From Lysobacterales bacterium (GTDB lineage: Bacteria; Pseudomonadota; Gammaproteobacteria; Xanthomonadales; SZUA-36), in NCBI GenBank assembly GCA_021648045.1, contig JAKITM010000093.1:1-9262 (forward strand): a stretch of 9,262 nt of DNA, given 5' to 3'. The notes beneath the pieces are model-generated. The model was not told the DNA's origin. It saw nothing but the letters and a program-made list of their open reading frames with translations, and did no database searches. Both the position numbers and the translations under genes were made by a program. The first letter of the stretch is position 1. Every line of letters starts with the position of its first letter. Below are positions 1 through 5,782 of the stretch, piece by piece.

Positions 1-376
1 TTTCCATTAGGGCCGTATCGATTTCACTGGGATCGAGATTTTCAGGATCTAGCTGTTGTTCCAGCAGCGCCTCCCAGCCATCTGCCGTCAGTTGCTCTCT
101 AAGCATTGGAGTAGGCCCATAGCTGAGCCGGTTTAAAAAGTGGGTGTCGTCCGGTAGGTCACCGGTTTCAACGGCGTTTGGTATCTGTGTGCTGGCAGCT
201 TGTATCTGCTGATTGAAATTTTCCTGGAGCTTTAATAATTTAGTACTAACGGGCAGCGCTTGATTCGCGCTTAGCTGCTCAGAAATAATTTTCTTTGCCT
301 GATCCAACAGCGTTTGACCGCTGCCGGGGGCTTGTAAGGAGAGTCGAGTCTGATCTAAGCGAGCTTGGAGATCCAT
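1..376 (-). CDS. DUF1800 family protein, N-terminal part (gene runs off the window)
   Basis: An open minus-strand frame of 125 codons starts at the ATG at 376-374 and is still open at the window edge, so only the N-terminus is visible. The start is supported by a purine-rich AAAGGTG a few bases upstream. Residues 1-75 are polar and probably helical (KLLKLQENFNQQIQ), with no signal peptide or membrane segment. Residues 79-111 read HFLNRLSYGPTP, then LREQLTADGW, then LLEQQLDP. That resembles the opening of DUF1800 proteins, where a histidine-leucine-x-R-hydrophobic-x-GPTP stretch precedes an EQLDP-like motif. DUF1800 proteins have no established biochemical function and often sit beside DUF1501 genes; that neighbour would lie outside this window. 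The gene points away from mutS on the same strand, 215 bp downstream of it. The family call rests on the N-terminal motif only. Confidence 0.7.
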   Translation of the reverse strand, partial: MDLQARLDQTRLSLQAPGSGQTLLDQAKKIISEQLSANQALPVSTKLLKLQENFNQQIQAASTQIPNAVETGDLPDDTHFLNRLSYGPTPMLREQLTADGWEALLEQQLDPENLDPSEIDTALME

Positions 377-423
377 GATGCACACCTTTAATAAAGATTA
401 AGGATAATGGTAAGCCTGCTTCA

Positions 424-473
424 GGTAAAGGTAAAGGTGTACAGCGTAAATCTGGGTAAATTCGGGTAAATTA
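424..473. repeat. Short GGTAAA-type direct repeats upstream of the DUF1800 gene
   Basis: Three ten-base units stand head to tail at 444-453 (GCGTAAATCT), 454-463 (GGGTAAATTC) and 464-473 (GGGTAAATTA). Closer to the gene, GGTAAA is repeated in tandem at 424-429 and 430-435, followed by a partial GGT. The ten-base period matches one turn of B-DNA, so the copies face one side of the helix. The last unit overlaps the TATAAT box at 470-475. This could be an operator for a regulator of the DUF1800 gene, or a chance low-complexity stretch. Confidence 0.5.
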
Positions 474-475
474 TA
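470..475 (-). promoter_or_regulatory. Candidate -10 box for the DUF1800 gene
   Basis: Read on the minus strand, 475 to 470 is a perfect TATAAT. A start about seven bases further on would give an untranslated leader of roughly 85 bases before the ATG at 376. I see no good -35 hexamer at 16-18 bp spacing (the minus strand reads ACAAGC there), so the promoter may need an activator. Confidence 0.4.
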
Positions 476-591
476 GACAAACGGTCGAAAAAGCTTGTTT
501 TAAATCGGTTTGCCGCAGTATTAGTGTCTTGGAAATACTCTTTTGGACTTATGATTGTCACTTTCACTACTGCATATTTACAAAGCCTTGC

Positions 592-3207
592 TTAAATATC
601 AGATTTTAATTCGTCAGTTAGCTGGTAGAGTAAGTCCAAAGCATCTTTTGGAGTTAACTCATCCGGTTTAATTTCCTTGAGCAAATCCAGCGCCTTATTG
701 GCGGCCAGATCAACCGCGCTGTTATCCTCGACAGGAGTATCGAATAAGCCAGGCTGGATATTATCCTGATGCAGGCCTTGTTTTTCCAGTTGGCGTAAAA
801 TTTTATGCGCCTGAGTGAGGACAGCCGCAGGAACTCCCGCAAGTGCAGCCACCTGCAGGCCATAACTCTGACTGGCAGGCCCATCGCGAAGGCTGTGCAG
901 GAAGATAATCTTATCTTTGTGCTCTACTGCATCCAGATGTACATTCACCACGCCAGAAACTTCTTCGGGCAACTGGGTTAGTTCAAAATAGTGGGTCGCA
1001 AACAAGGTCATCGAACGCGATCTGGAGGCTAGATGCAGAGCGGCAGCCCATGCCAGCGAGAGTCCATCATAAGTGCTGGTACCACGCCCGACTTCGTCCA
1101 TTAACACCAGAGAGTCCGGGGTCGCGTTATGTAATATATTGGCGGTTTCTACCATTTCCACCATAAAAGTCGATTGCCCGCGGGTGAGGTCATCACCGGC
1201 TCCGATGCGGGTGAAAATACGATCCAACGGGCCGAAGCGTGCGCTTTTTGCCGGCACCCAGGCACCGCTATGAGCCAGTAGTGCAATAAGCGCCGTTTGT
1301 CGCATATAAGTCGATTTACCGCCCATATTAGGGCCGGTAATCACCAGCATGCGTCGTTGTTCATTGAGAATCGAGTCGTTGGCTACAAAGGCAGCCTCTT
1401 GTACTTGTTCAACTACCGGATGGCGACCGGCAATAATATCCATGCCAGGGTCATTACTGAATTCAGGGCAACAGCAGTTCAGAGCAATAGCGCGTTCGGC
1501 TAATGTGGCCACCACATCCAGTTGTGCCAAGCCCGTCGCGCGCTGATTCAACTCGCCATGATTTTGTTGTAATTGCTGAATAAGTTGTTCGTAGCAGTGT
1601 TTTTCCCGGGTCAGTGCGCGCTCTTTTGCGGACAAAACTTTTTCTTCGAACTGCTTGAGCTCCTCGGTAATATAGCGTTCGGCAGCTTTCAGTGTTTGTC
1701 GCCGGGTGTAGTGGGTGGGTACTTTGTCGTGATGCAGGCGACTGATTTCAATGTAGTAGCCGTGCACCCGGTTATAGCCAACTTTTAAATTCGGTATGCC
1801 GCTTTGTTCGCGCTCCCGGATTTCCAGATCAAGTAGGAACTGATTGGCATTTTCACTTAAATGCCGAAGCTCATCGAGTTCTTGATCATGTCCTTCAGCA
1901 ATAACCCCGCCATCACGAGCGAGTACCGGCGGGGATTCAACCAAGGCTTGTTCCAACAGTTGGCGAATCTCCGGGAGTTCAGCGATTTCACTGCGAATAG
2001 TGTCGAGCCAGACTTGTTGCGGGTTTTCAATGGTGACCAGCAACTCTGGCAGTTTTTGCAGTGCCGAACGCAGGCTGGTGAGATCTCGGGGTCGGGCACT
2101 GCCGAGCGCAATCCGGGCAACGATGCGTTCAACATCTCCAATACCCTTTAATTGCTCGCGAAGTGACTCATAGCTGGCATGCTCGATCATGCTACCGATG
2201 GCCTGATGACGCTGTTTTAGCAGTGTGTGATCCCGCAGCGGTGAATTCAGTCGCTGGCGCAGCAGGCGCGATCCCATCGGGGTGATACAACGGTCCATCA
2301 GCCCCAGCAGGGTATGTTCATGCCGACCGCCGGGATTGTATTCAATTTCAAGATTGCGCCGGGTAGCGGCATCCAGAGTTAAATAGCCATCGGCCTGTTC
2401 CAGCTTTACACTGCTGATTTGTGCCAGCGAGTCTTGGCAGGTTTCCTGAACAAACTGCAACAAAGCTCCGGCTGCAGCCAGTGCCGGTTCGTTGCTTTCA
2501 ATCCCAAAACCTTCAAGGTCGCGGGTGCCGAAATGCCGCAGTAACAGATCAACCGATGTTTGCAGGTCAAAATGCCAGGGCGGTCGCTGGCGAATGCTGA
2601 CTTTGGCCGAACCCCGGTTGCTTAATAGTTCATGCATATCCAGCGGTAGCTCTTCGTTCAATAACAATTCAACCACCTGCAGGCGTTCCAGCTCAGCTTC
2701 AAGTGCTGGCAGGTCTTTACATTGGCGCAAACTGAACTGGCCGGTGCTTATTTCCATCCACGCCAGCGCCCAACCGGAATCTGTGCCTAACTGCTGGGCA
2801 GCGGCGAGAATATTATCGTGTTTATTTGGTAACAGGGCTTCTTCGGTAATGGTTCCGGGGGTAATGACCCGCACCACCTTGCGATCGACAATGCCTTTGC
2901 CGGTGGGTTCGCTGATTTGTTCGCAAATGGCCACCGATTCGCCCATGCGAATCAGCCGGGCGAGGTAATTATCGACCGCATGATAGGGTACCCCTGCCAT
3001 CGGAATGGGCTGACCGGCCGATTGGCCACGCGTGGTCAGGGTAATATCTAGTAGCCGGGTAACTTTACGGGCATCGCTGTAGAACAGTTCATAAAAATCA
3101 CCCATGCGGAACAACAGCAGGGTATCGGGATACTCTGACTTGATGCGTAGGTACTGTTGCATCAACGGAGTATGCTGTTTGCTTTTATCAACGGGCGATT
3201 TTGCCAT
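592..3207 (-). CDS. mutS: DNA mismatch repair protein MutS
   Basis: MutS binds mismatches and small loops as a dimer and recruits MutL using ATP. From the ATG at 3207 the product is 871 residues (E. coli 853). The mismatch-reading Phe-x-Glu motif is F38-Y39-E40 within FRMGDFYELF, followed by the connector and lever/clamp domains. The C-terminal ATPase has Walker A GPNMGGKST at residues 625-633 and Walker B D704-E705 before VGRGTSTYDG. Near the C-terminus QPGLF at 818-822 fits the beta-clamp-binding consensus and sits where E. coli MutS carries its clamp motif. All key residues are present. The frame can be extended to a GTG at 3267, but that adds 20 residues outside the family alignment and has no Shine-Dalgarno. 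The ATG gives MAKSPVDKSKQHTPLMQQYL, which aligns with the HTPMMQQYL start of E. coli MutS. Its own ribosome site is weak (GAAG abuts the ATG). It is divergent from pncC. No convincing terminator follows the stop. Confidence 0.97.
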   Translation of the reverse strand: MAKSPVDKSKQHTPLMQQYLRIKSEYPDTLLLFRMGDFYELFYSDARKVTRLLDITLTTRGQSAGQPIPMAGVPYHAVDNYLARLIRMGESVAICEQISEPTGKGIVDRKVVRVITPGTITEEALLPNKHDNILAAAQQLGTDSGWALAWMEISTGQFSLRQCKDLPALEAELERLQVVELLLNEELPLDMHELLSNRGSAKVSIRQRPPWHFDLQTSVDLLLRHFGTRDLEGFGIESNEPALAAAGALLQFVQETCQDSLAQISSVKLEQADGYLTLDAATRRNLEIEYNPGGRHEHTLLGLMDRCITPMGSRLLRQRLNSPLRDHTLLKQRHQAIGSMIEHASYESLREQLKGIGDVERIVARIALGSARPRDLTSLRSALQKLPELLVTIENPQQVWLDTIRSEIAELPEIRQLLEQALVESPPVLARDGGVIAEGHDQELDELRHLSENANQFLLDLEIREREQSGIPNLKVGYNRVHGYYIEISRLHHDKVPTHYTRRQTLKAAERYITEELKQFEEKVLSAKERALTREKHCYEQLIQQLQQNHGELNQRATGLAQLDVVATLAERAIALNCCCPEFSNDPGMDIIAGRHPVVEQVQEAAFVANDSILNEQRRMLVITGPNMGGKSTYMRQTALIALLAHSGAWVPAKSARFGPLDRIFTRIGAGDDLTRGQSTFMVEMVETANILHNATPDSLVLMDEVGRGTSTYDGLSLAWAAALHLASRSRSMTLFATHYFELTQLPEEVSGVVNVHLDAVEHKDKIIFLHSLRDGPASQSYGLQVAALAGVPAAVLTQAHKILRQLEKQGLHQDNIQPGLFDTPVEDNSAVDLAANKALDLLKEIKPDELTPKDALDLLYQLTDELKSDI

Positions 3208-3227
3208 CTTCGAATTAACTATTGCGG

Positions 3228-3257
3228 TTGACCGGATAGGGCAGTTTACCGTATTGT
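3228..3257 (+). promoter_or_regulatory. Candidate pncC promoter in the mutS-pncC divergent region
   Basis: TTGACC at 3228-3233 (five of six to the -35 consensus) is followed after 18 bp by TATTGT at 3252-3257 (four of six to the -10 consensus). Transcription would start near 3264 and give a leader of about 20 bases with AGGAG at 3274-3278. The mutS promoter must share the same 76 bp on the other strand, but no clear hexamer pair stands out for it. Confidence 0.4.
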
Positions 3258-3283
3258 CTTCAAGCACAAAAGCAGGAGTTACT

Positions 3284-3793
3284 GTGAGTCTGGATAAAAG
3301 CCTAAATGATGTTGAATTAAGTCAGCTAACACAACAGTTAGCTAACTATCTGCGTAGCAATAATCTTAGTCTAGTCACCGCAGAGTCCTGTACCGGCGGC
3401 TGGATTGCCAAGTGCTGTACGGATTTGGTGGGTTCTTCAGGCTGGTTTGAAGGCGGAATGGTTAGTTACTCAAACGCTGCTAAACAGTCCATGCTCTCGG
3501 TGCCCGAAGTATTGATTCGCGATTTTGGTGCGGTATCTGCAGAGGTGGCCGAAGCAATGGCTGCAGGGGCGCTAGGCAACAGCAATGCCCGGGTTTCTCT
3601 GGCTGTCACCGGGATCGCAGGCCCAGGGGGTGGCTGTGTTGATAAACCGGTGGGCACGGTCTGGTTCGGTTGGGCCAGTTATGTTGAGGGCAAAATTAAA
3701 ACACACAGTGCAATGGAGTGCTTTAGTGGCAACCGTGATGCTGTTCGTAGGCAAACAGTTGAAAAAGCTATGAATGGTATTCTCAGGTTTTGA
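3284..3793 (+). CDS. pncC: Nicotinamide-nucleotide amidohydrolase (CinA C-terminal family)
   Basis: The family converts nicotinamide mononucleotide to nicotinate mononucleotide plus ammonia, recycling the NMN released by DNA ligase and other NAD-consuming enzymes in the cytosol. The GTG at 3284 gives 169 residues, matching the stand-alone enzyme (E. coli YgaD/PncC about 165). AGGAG lies five bases upstream of it. The frame is open further upstream to 3104, but that part is antisense to mutS and has no ribosome site. Signature motifs are TAESCTGG at residues 32-39, with Ser35 the expected nucleophile, GGMVSYSNAAK at 57-67, and the glycine loop VTGIAGPGGG at 108-117. The N-terminal molybdopterin-like domain of full CinA is absent. 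It lies 181 bp upstream of recA, as in many gammaproteobacteria, where the two may be partly co-transcribed. Confidence 0.93.
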   Translation: MSLDKSLNDVELSQLTQQLANYLRSNNLSLVTAESCTGGWIAKCCTDLVGSSGWFEGGMVSYSNAAKQSMLSVPEVLIRDFGAVSAEVAEAMAAGALGNSNARVSLAVTGIAGPGGGCVDKPVGTVWFGWASYVEGKIKTHSAMECFSGNRDAVRRQTVEKAMNGILRF

Positions 3794-3833
3794 GAACATC
3801 ATCGGTATTATTACCCTGCAGATGATATAAAAC

Positions 3834-3856
3834 ACCCGAAACCGGGTAGGATATTT
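3834..3856 (+). terminator. Weak hairpin after pncC, possible attenuator or terminator
   Basis: ACCCG at 3834-3838 pairs with CGGGT at 3843-3847 across a four-base loop. The following sequence is AT-rich (ATATTTT) rather than a continuous T run. Five base pairs and an interrupted U tract make it a poor intrinsic terminator, so some read-through from pncC into recA is likely. Confidence 0.3.
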
Positions 3857-3898
3857 TAGTTAATTTGTGTAAGTCGGGTGTGGCCGAGCCTCCGCCTG

Positions 3899-3907
3899 TG
3901 TGATAAT
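3899..3907 (+). promoter_or_regulatory. Candidate recA promoter (extended -10)
   Basis: TGTGATAAT at 3899-3907 is an extended -10 element: TGN directly before GATAAT, five of six to consensus. No good -35 is present at 16-18 bp upstream (TGTGGC), which is usual for extended -10 promoters. Transcription would start near 3914, giving a leader of about 60 bases that contains a bulged GCT-g-GCC / GGC-AGC hairpin at 3934-3952 just before the ribosome site. Confidence 0.45.
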
Positions 3908-3974
3908 GAGTAACAGATAAATTAAGATCAAATGCTGGCCTGAAATGGCAGCGAAATAATTGGAGAAATAGATC

Positions 3975-5039
3975 GTGGATGACAATAAAAAACGCGCGTT
4001 GGCAGCAGCCCTGTCACAAATTGAAAAGCAGTTTGGCAAAGGTGCGGTTATGCGCATGGGTGATGGTGCCAGACGCGATATCGAAGTCGTGCCTACAGGC
4101 TCCCTGGCACTGGATATCGCCCTTGGAATAGGCGGCCTACCACGCGGTCGTGTAGTCGAAATTTACGGCCCTGAATCCAGCGGTAAAACCACCATGACTC
4201 TGCATGTAATCGCTGAAATTCAGAAGTTAGGTGGCACCGCGGCATTTGTTGATGCCGAGCACGCACTGGATCCGATATATGCAGAAAAACTGGGCGTTAA
4301 TATTGAAGAAATGCTGGTATCCCAACCCGATACGGGTGAGCAGGCGTTGGAAATCACCGATATGTTGGTGCGCTCCGGTGCGGTCGATATTGTGGTCATC
4401 GATTCGGTGGCGGCATTGACCCCACGCGCGGAAATTGAAGGCGATATGGGTGATTCCCATATGGGACTGCAGGCACGCTTAATGTCACAGGCCTTACGCA
4501 AATTAACCGCTAATATCCAGCGTTCTGGTTGTATGGTGATATTTATTAACCAAATCAGAATGAAAATCGGGGTTATGTTTGGTTCACCAGAAACCACCAC
4601 GGGTGGTAACGCGCTTAAATTCTATGCATCTGTACGCCTAGATATTCGACGCATTGGTGCGATCAAGCGCGGTGATGAAATTGTCGGCAATGAAACCCGG
4701 GTGAAAGTGGTCAAGAATAAAGTTGCACCACCGTTCAAACAGGCCGTTTTTGAGATTCTGTACGGTGAAGGTATCTCCCGTGAAGGTGAGTTGATTGACC
4801 TTGGGGTTGCCAATGACCTGATTAAAAAAGCCGGCTCATGGTATTCCTATGGGGAAGACCGGATTGGGCAGGGTAAGGAAAATGTGCGTAAGTTCCTGCT
4901 CGAAAATCCAGATATTGCCGATGTAATCGAGAAGAAGTTACGGGAGAAATTGATGCCTACCCGGGAACAGCGTGAGGCGGCCGAAGCAGTCGCTGTCGCA
5001 GCTGCCAAGACTGAGTCTGTAGCAGAGCCTAAGACATAA
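3975..5039 (+). CDS. recA: Recombinase RecA
   Basis: RecA polymerises on single-stranded DNA, drives strand exchange and, as an activated filament, stimulates LexA self-cleavage. The product is 354 residues (E. coli 353). Walker A is GPESSGKTT at 65-73, with K71 matching E. coli K72. The catalytic-Glu segment FVDAEHALDP follows, then the Walker B region VVIDSVAALTP, loop L1 around EIEGDMGDSHMGL, and loop L2/core GGNALKFYASVRLDIRR. All are intact. The start is GTG at 3975 with GGAG at 3962-3965, nine bases away; it aligns with the RecA N-terminus and no better ATG precedes it. The C-terminus is unusual: the last 20 or so residues are alanine-rich and end in EPKT, without the strongly acidic tail of E. 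coli RecA. recX follows after 29 bp. No LexA box is visible upstream. Confidence 0.98.
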   Translation: MDDNKKRALAAALSQIEKQFGKGAVMRMGDGARRDIEVVPTGSLALDIALGIGGLPRGRVVEIYGPESSGKTTMTLHVIAEIQKLGGTAAFVDAEHALDPIYAEKLGVNIEEMLVSQPDTGEQALEITDMLVRSGAVDIVVIDSVAALTPRAEIEGDMGDSHMGLQARLMSQALRKLTANIQRSGCMVIFINQIRMKIGVMFGSPETTTGGNALKFYASVRLDIRRIGAIKRGDEIVGNETRVKVVKNKVAPPFKQAVFEILYGEGISREGELIDLGVANDLIKKAGSWYSYGEDRIGQGKENVRKFLLENPDIADVIEKKLREKLMPTREQREAAEAVAVAAAKTESVAEPKT

Positions 5040-5054
5040 TATCAGGCATTGACT

Positions 5055-5068
5055 CGGTTTAAGTACCG
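5055..5068 (+). promoter_or_regulatory. Hairpin abutting the recX start codon
   Basis: CGGT at 5055-5058 pairs with ACCG at 5065-5068 across a six-base loop. T5054 can extend the pairing to the A of the ATG at 5069. No Shine-Dalgarno is visible between the recA stop and this ATG. The structure may lower recX translation relative to recA or tie it to recA translation. The stem is short. Confidence 0.3.
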
Positions 5069-5530
5069 ATGAAATCTGATTTTGACAAAACGGCCTGGTC
5101 AGCAGCATATACCCAGGCCGTTCGTTTATTGTCCGGTCGCGAGCATTCGCAGCTGGAGTTGCGTCAAAAGATGCAGCGCAAGGGCCACCCTGGTGATTTA
5201 ATTGATGCCATGCTGGTGTATCTGCAAGACCTGGATATGCAGTCGGACCAGCGTTTTACCGAGGCTTTTATCCGCAGCCGGGTTATTCGTCTTCAGGGCC
5301 CGATGAAGATACTCGCACAACTCTCCCAACGGGGTATTCGGGTGAATAATCTAGAAGACTACCTACCGGCCGAGCACGACTGGGAGGCGATGGCAGCTGA
5401 GGCATTATCACGCGGTACCGTTATCTACGCTGCCGACCGACAAAAGCTTCTCGAAAAAGCTTACCGGCGCCTGGTAAACCGCGGTTTCAGCCACGGGCAG
5501 GCAATGAAGGCCGCTAAAAACTCCCTGTAG
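5069..5530 (+). CDS. recX: Regulatory protein RecX
   Basis: RecX binds RecA filaments and limits their extension, ATPase and co-protease activity. The product is 153 residues, slightly shorter than E. coli RecX (166), and all-helical in appearance. Family-typical stretches are AVRLLSGREHSQLELRQKM near the N-terminus, DQRFTEAFIRSRVIRLQGP in the middle followed by a QLSQRGI segment, and YRRLVNRGFSHGQAMKAA at the end, matching the tandem three-helix repeats of RecX. It follows recA by 29 bp with no terminator between them, so co-transcription is likely. The ATG at 5069 has no good ribosome site, which fits the low RecX-to-RecA ratio known in other bacteria. Confidence 0.92.
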   Translation: MKSDFDKTAWSAAYTQAVRLLSGREHSQLELRQKMQRKGHPGDLIDAMLVYLQDLDMQSDQRFTEAFIRSRVIRLQGPMKILAQLSQRGIRVNNLEDYLPAEHDWEAMAAEALSRGTVIYAADRQKLLEKAYRRLVNRGFSHGQAMKAAKNSL

Positions 5531-5585
5531 ATACTCTGTTAAACCGCAAGTATAAATTCATGATGGATTCTCTCATAATATATGG

Positions 5586-5609
5586 CGCGTGGGCATTTAT
5601 GCACACGCG
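5586..5609. repeat. 24-bp imperfect palindrome between recX and alaS
   Basis: CGCGTG at 5586-5591 is the exact complement of CACGCG at 5604-5609. After one G/A mismatch, GCAT at 5593-5596 mirrors ATGC at 5599-5602. As RNA it would fold into a stable hairpin with a four-base loop. As DNA it is a good size for a dimeric repressor. No T tract follows on either strand, so it is not a classical terminator. Confidence 0.55.
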
Positions 5610-5681
5610 TAAAACCAGCCAACCCGAATTTTTTCTTGATTATTTAAACTTCGTTGTCTTCCCTTCCTGCTACAACAACTC

Positions 5682-5708
5682 GCCTTACCGGCTCAAGGCC
5701 GGCATGAC
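5682..5708. repeat. REP-like intergenic hairpin, single copy
   Basis: CCGGC at 5688-5692 pairs with GCCGG at 5698-5702 around the loop TCAAG, with alternating matches further out. Read on the minus strand it begins GTCATGCCGGCCTTGAGCCG, the layout of short palindromic repeats scattered between genes in many proteobacteria. With a single copy visible, membership of a repeat family is inference. Confidence 0.4.
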
Positions 5709-5770
5709 GGATTATTTTGCTGGCTTTAAAAAACATCCAATATTCAGTCATTCAGCTTCTCAATAATCTT

Positions 5771-5776
5771 TATAAT
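5771..5776 (+). promoter_or_regulatory. Candidate -10 box of alaS, six bases from the start codon
   Basis: A perfect TATAAT ends at 5776, and initiation seven bases later would fall on the A of the alaS ATG at 5783. The -35 position (TCATTC at 17 bp spacing) is poor. An ATTCAG direct repeat (5742-5755) lies where an activator or repressor could bind. In E. coli, AlaRS represses its own transcription by binding around the start site; nothing here proves or excludes that. Confidence 0.4.
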
Positions 5777-5782
5777 ATGTAA

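Larger units (their letters stand above)
5531..5782. other. recX-alaS intergenic region (252 bp)
   Basis: I find no convincing gene here. A 68-codon frame at 5560-5766 has no ribosome site and runs through two hairpins. The stretch holds a strong imperfect palindrome at 5586-5609, a REP-like hairpin around 5688-5702, an eight-base-spaced direct repeat ATTCAG at 5742-5747 and 5750-5755, and a TATAAT box at 5771-5776. No hairpin here is followed by a proper T run, so the end of the recA-recX transcript is not obvious. The T6 run near 5630 lies about 20 bases beyond the first palindrome. Confidence 0.6.

Noticed and set aside
2492..2968. 158-codon plus-strand frame inside mutS
   Set aside because: Opposite-strand shadow of mutS, rich in Ser/Arg from reversed codons, with no motif or ribosome site.
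3208..3267. GTG start adding 20 residues to MutS
   Set aside because: No Shine-Dalgarno, and the residues precede the family's alignable start; the ATG at 3207 matches the E. coli N-terminus.
3104..3283. 60-codon N-terminal extension of PncC
   Set aside because: It is antisense to the mutS 5' end and non-homologous in character, and the GTG at 3284 has a clear AGGAG at the right distance.
3896..3916. CTG...CAG pair before recA as an SOS box
   Set aside because: Spacing is 15 rather than 10 bases; the other pair at 3935-3951 has 11. LexA spacing is strict.
4220..4600. 126-codon minus-strand frame inside recA
   Set aside because: Complement of highly conserved recA codons; no family features.
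5560..5766. 68-codon open frame between recX and alaS
   Set aside because: No ribosome site, no recognisable motif, and it runs through a palindrome and a REP-like hairpin; length is within chance.
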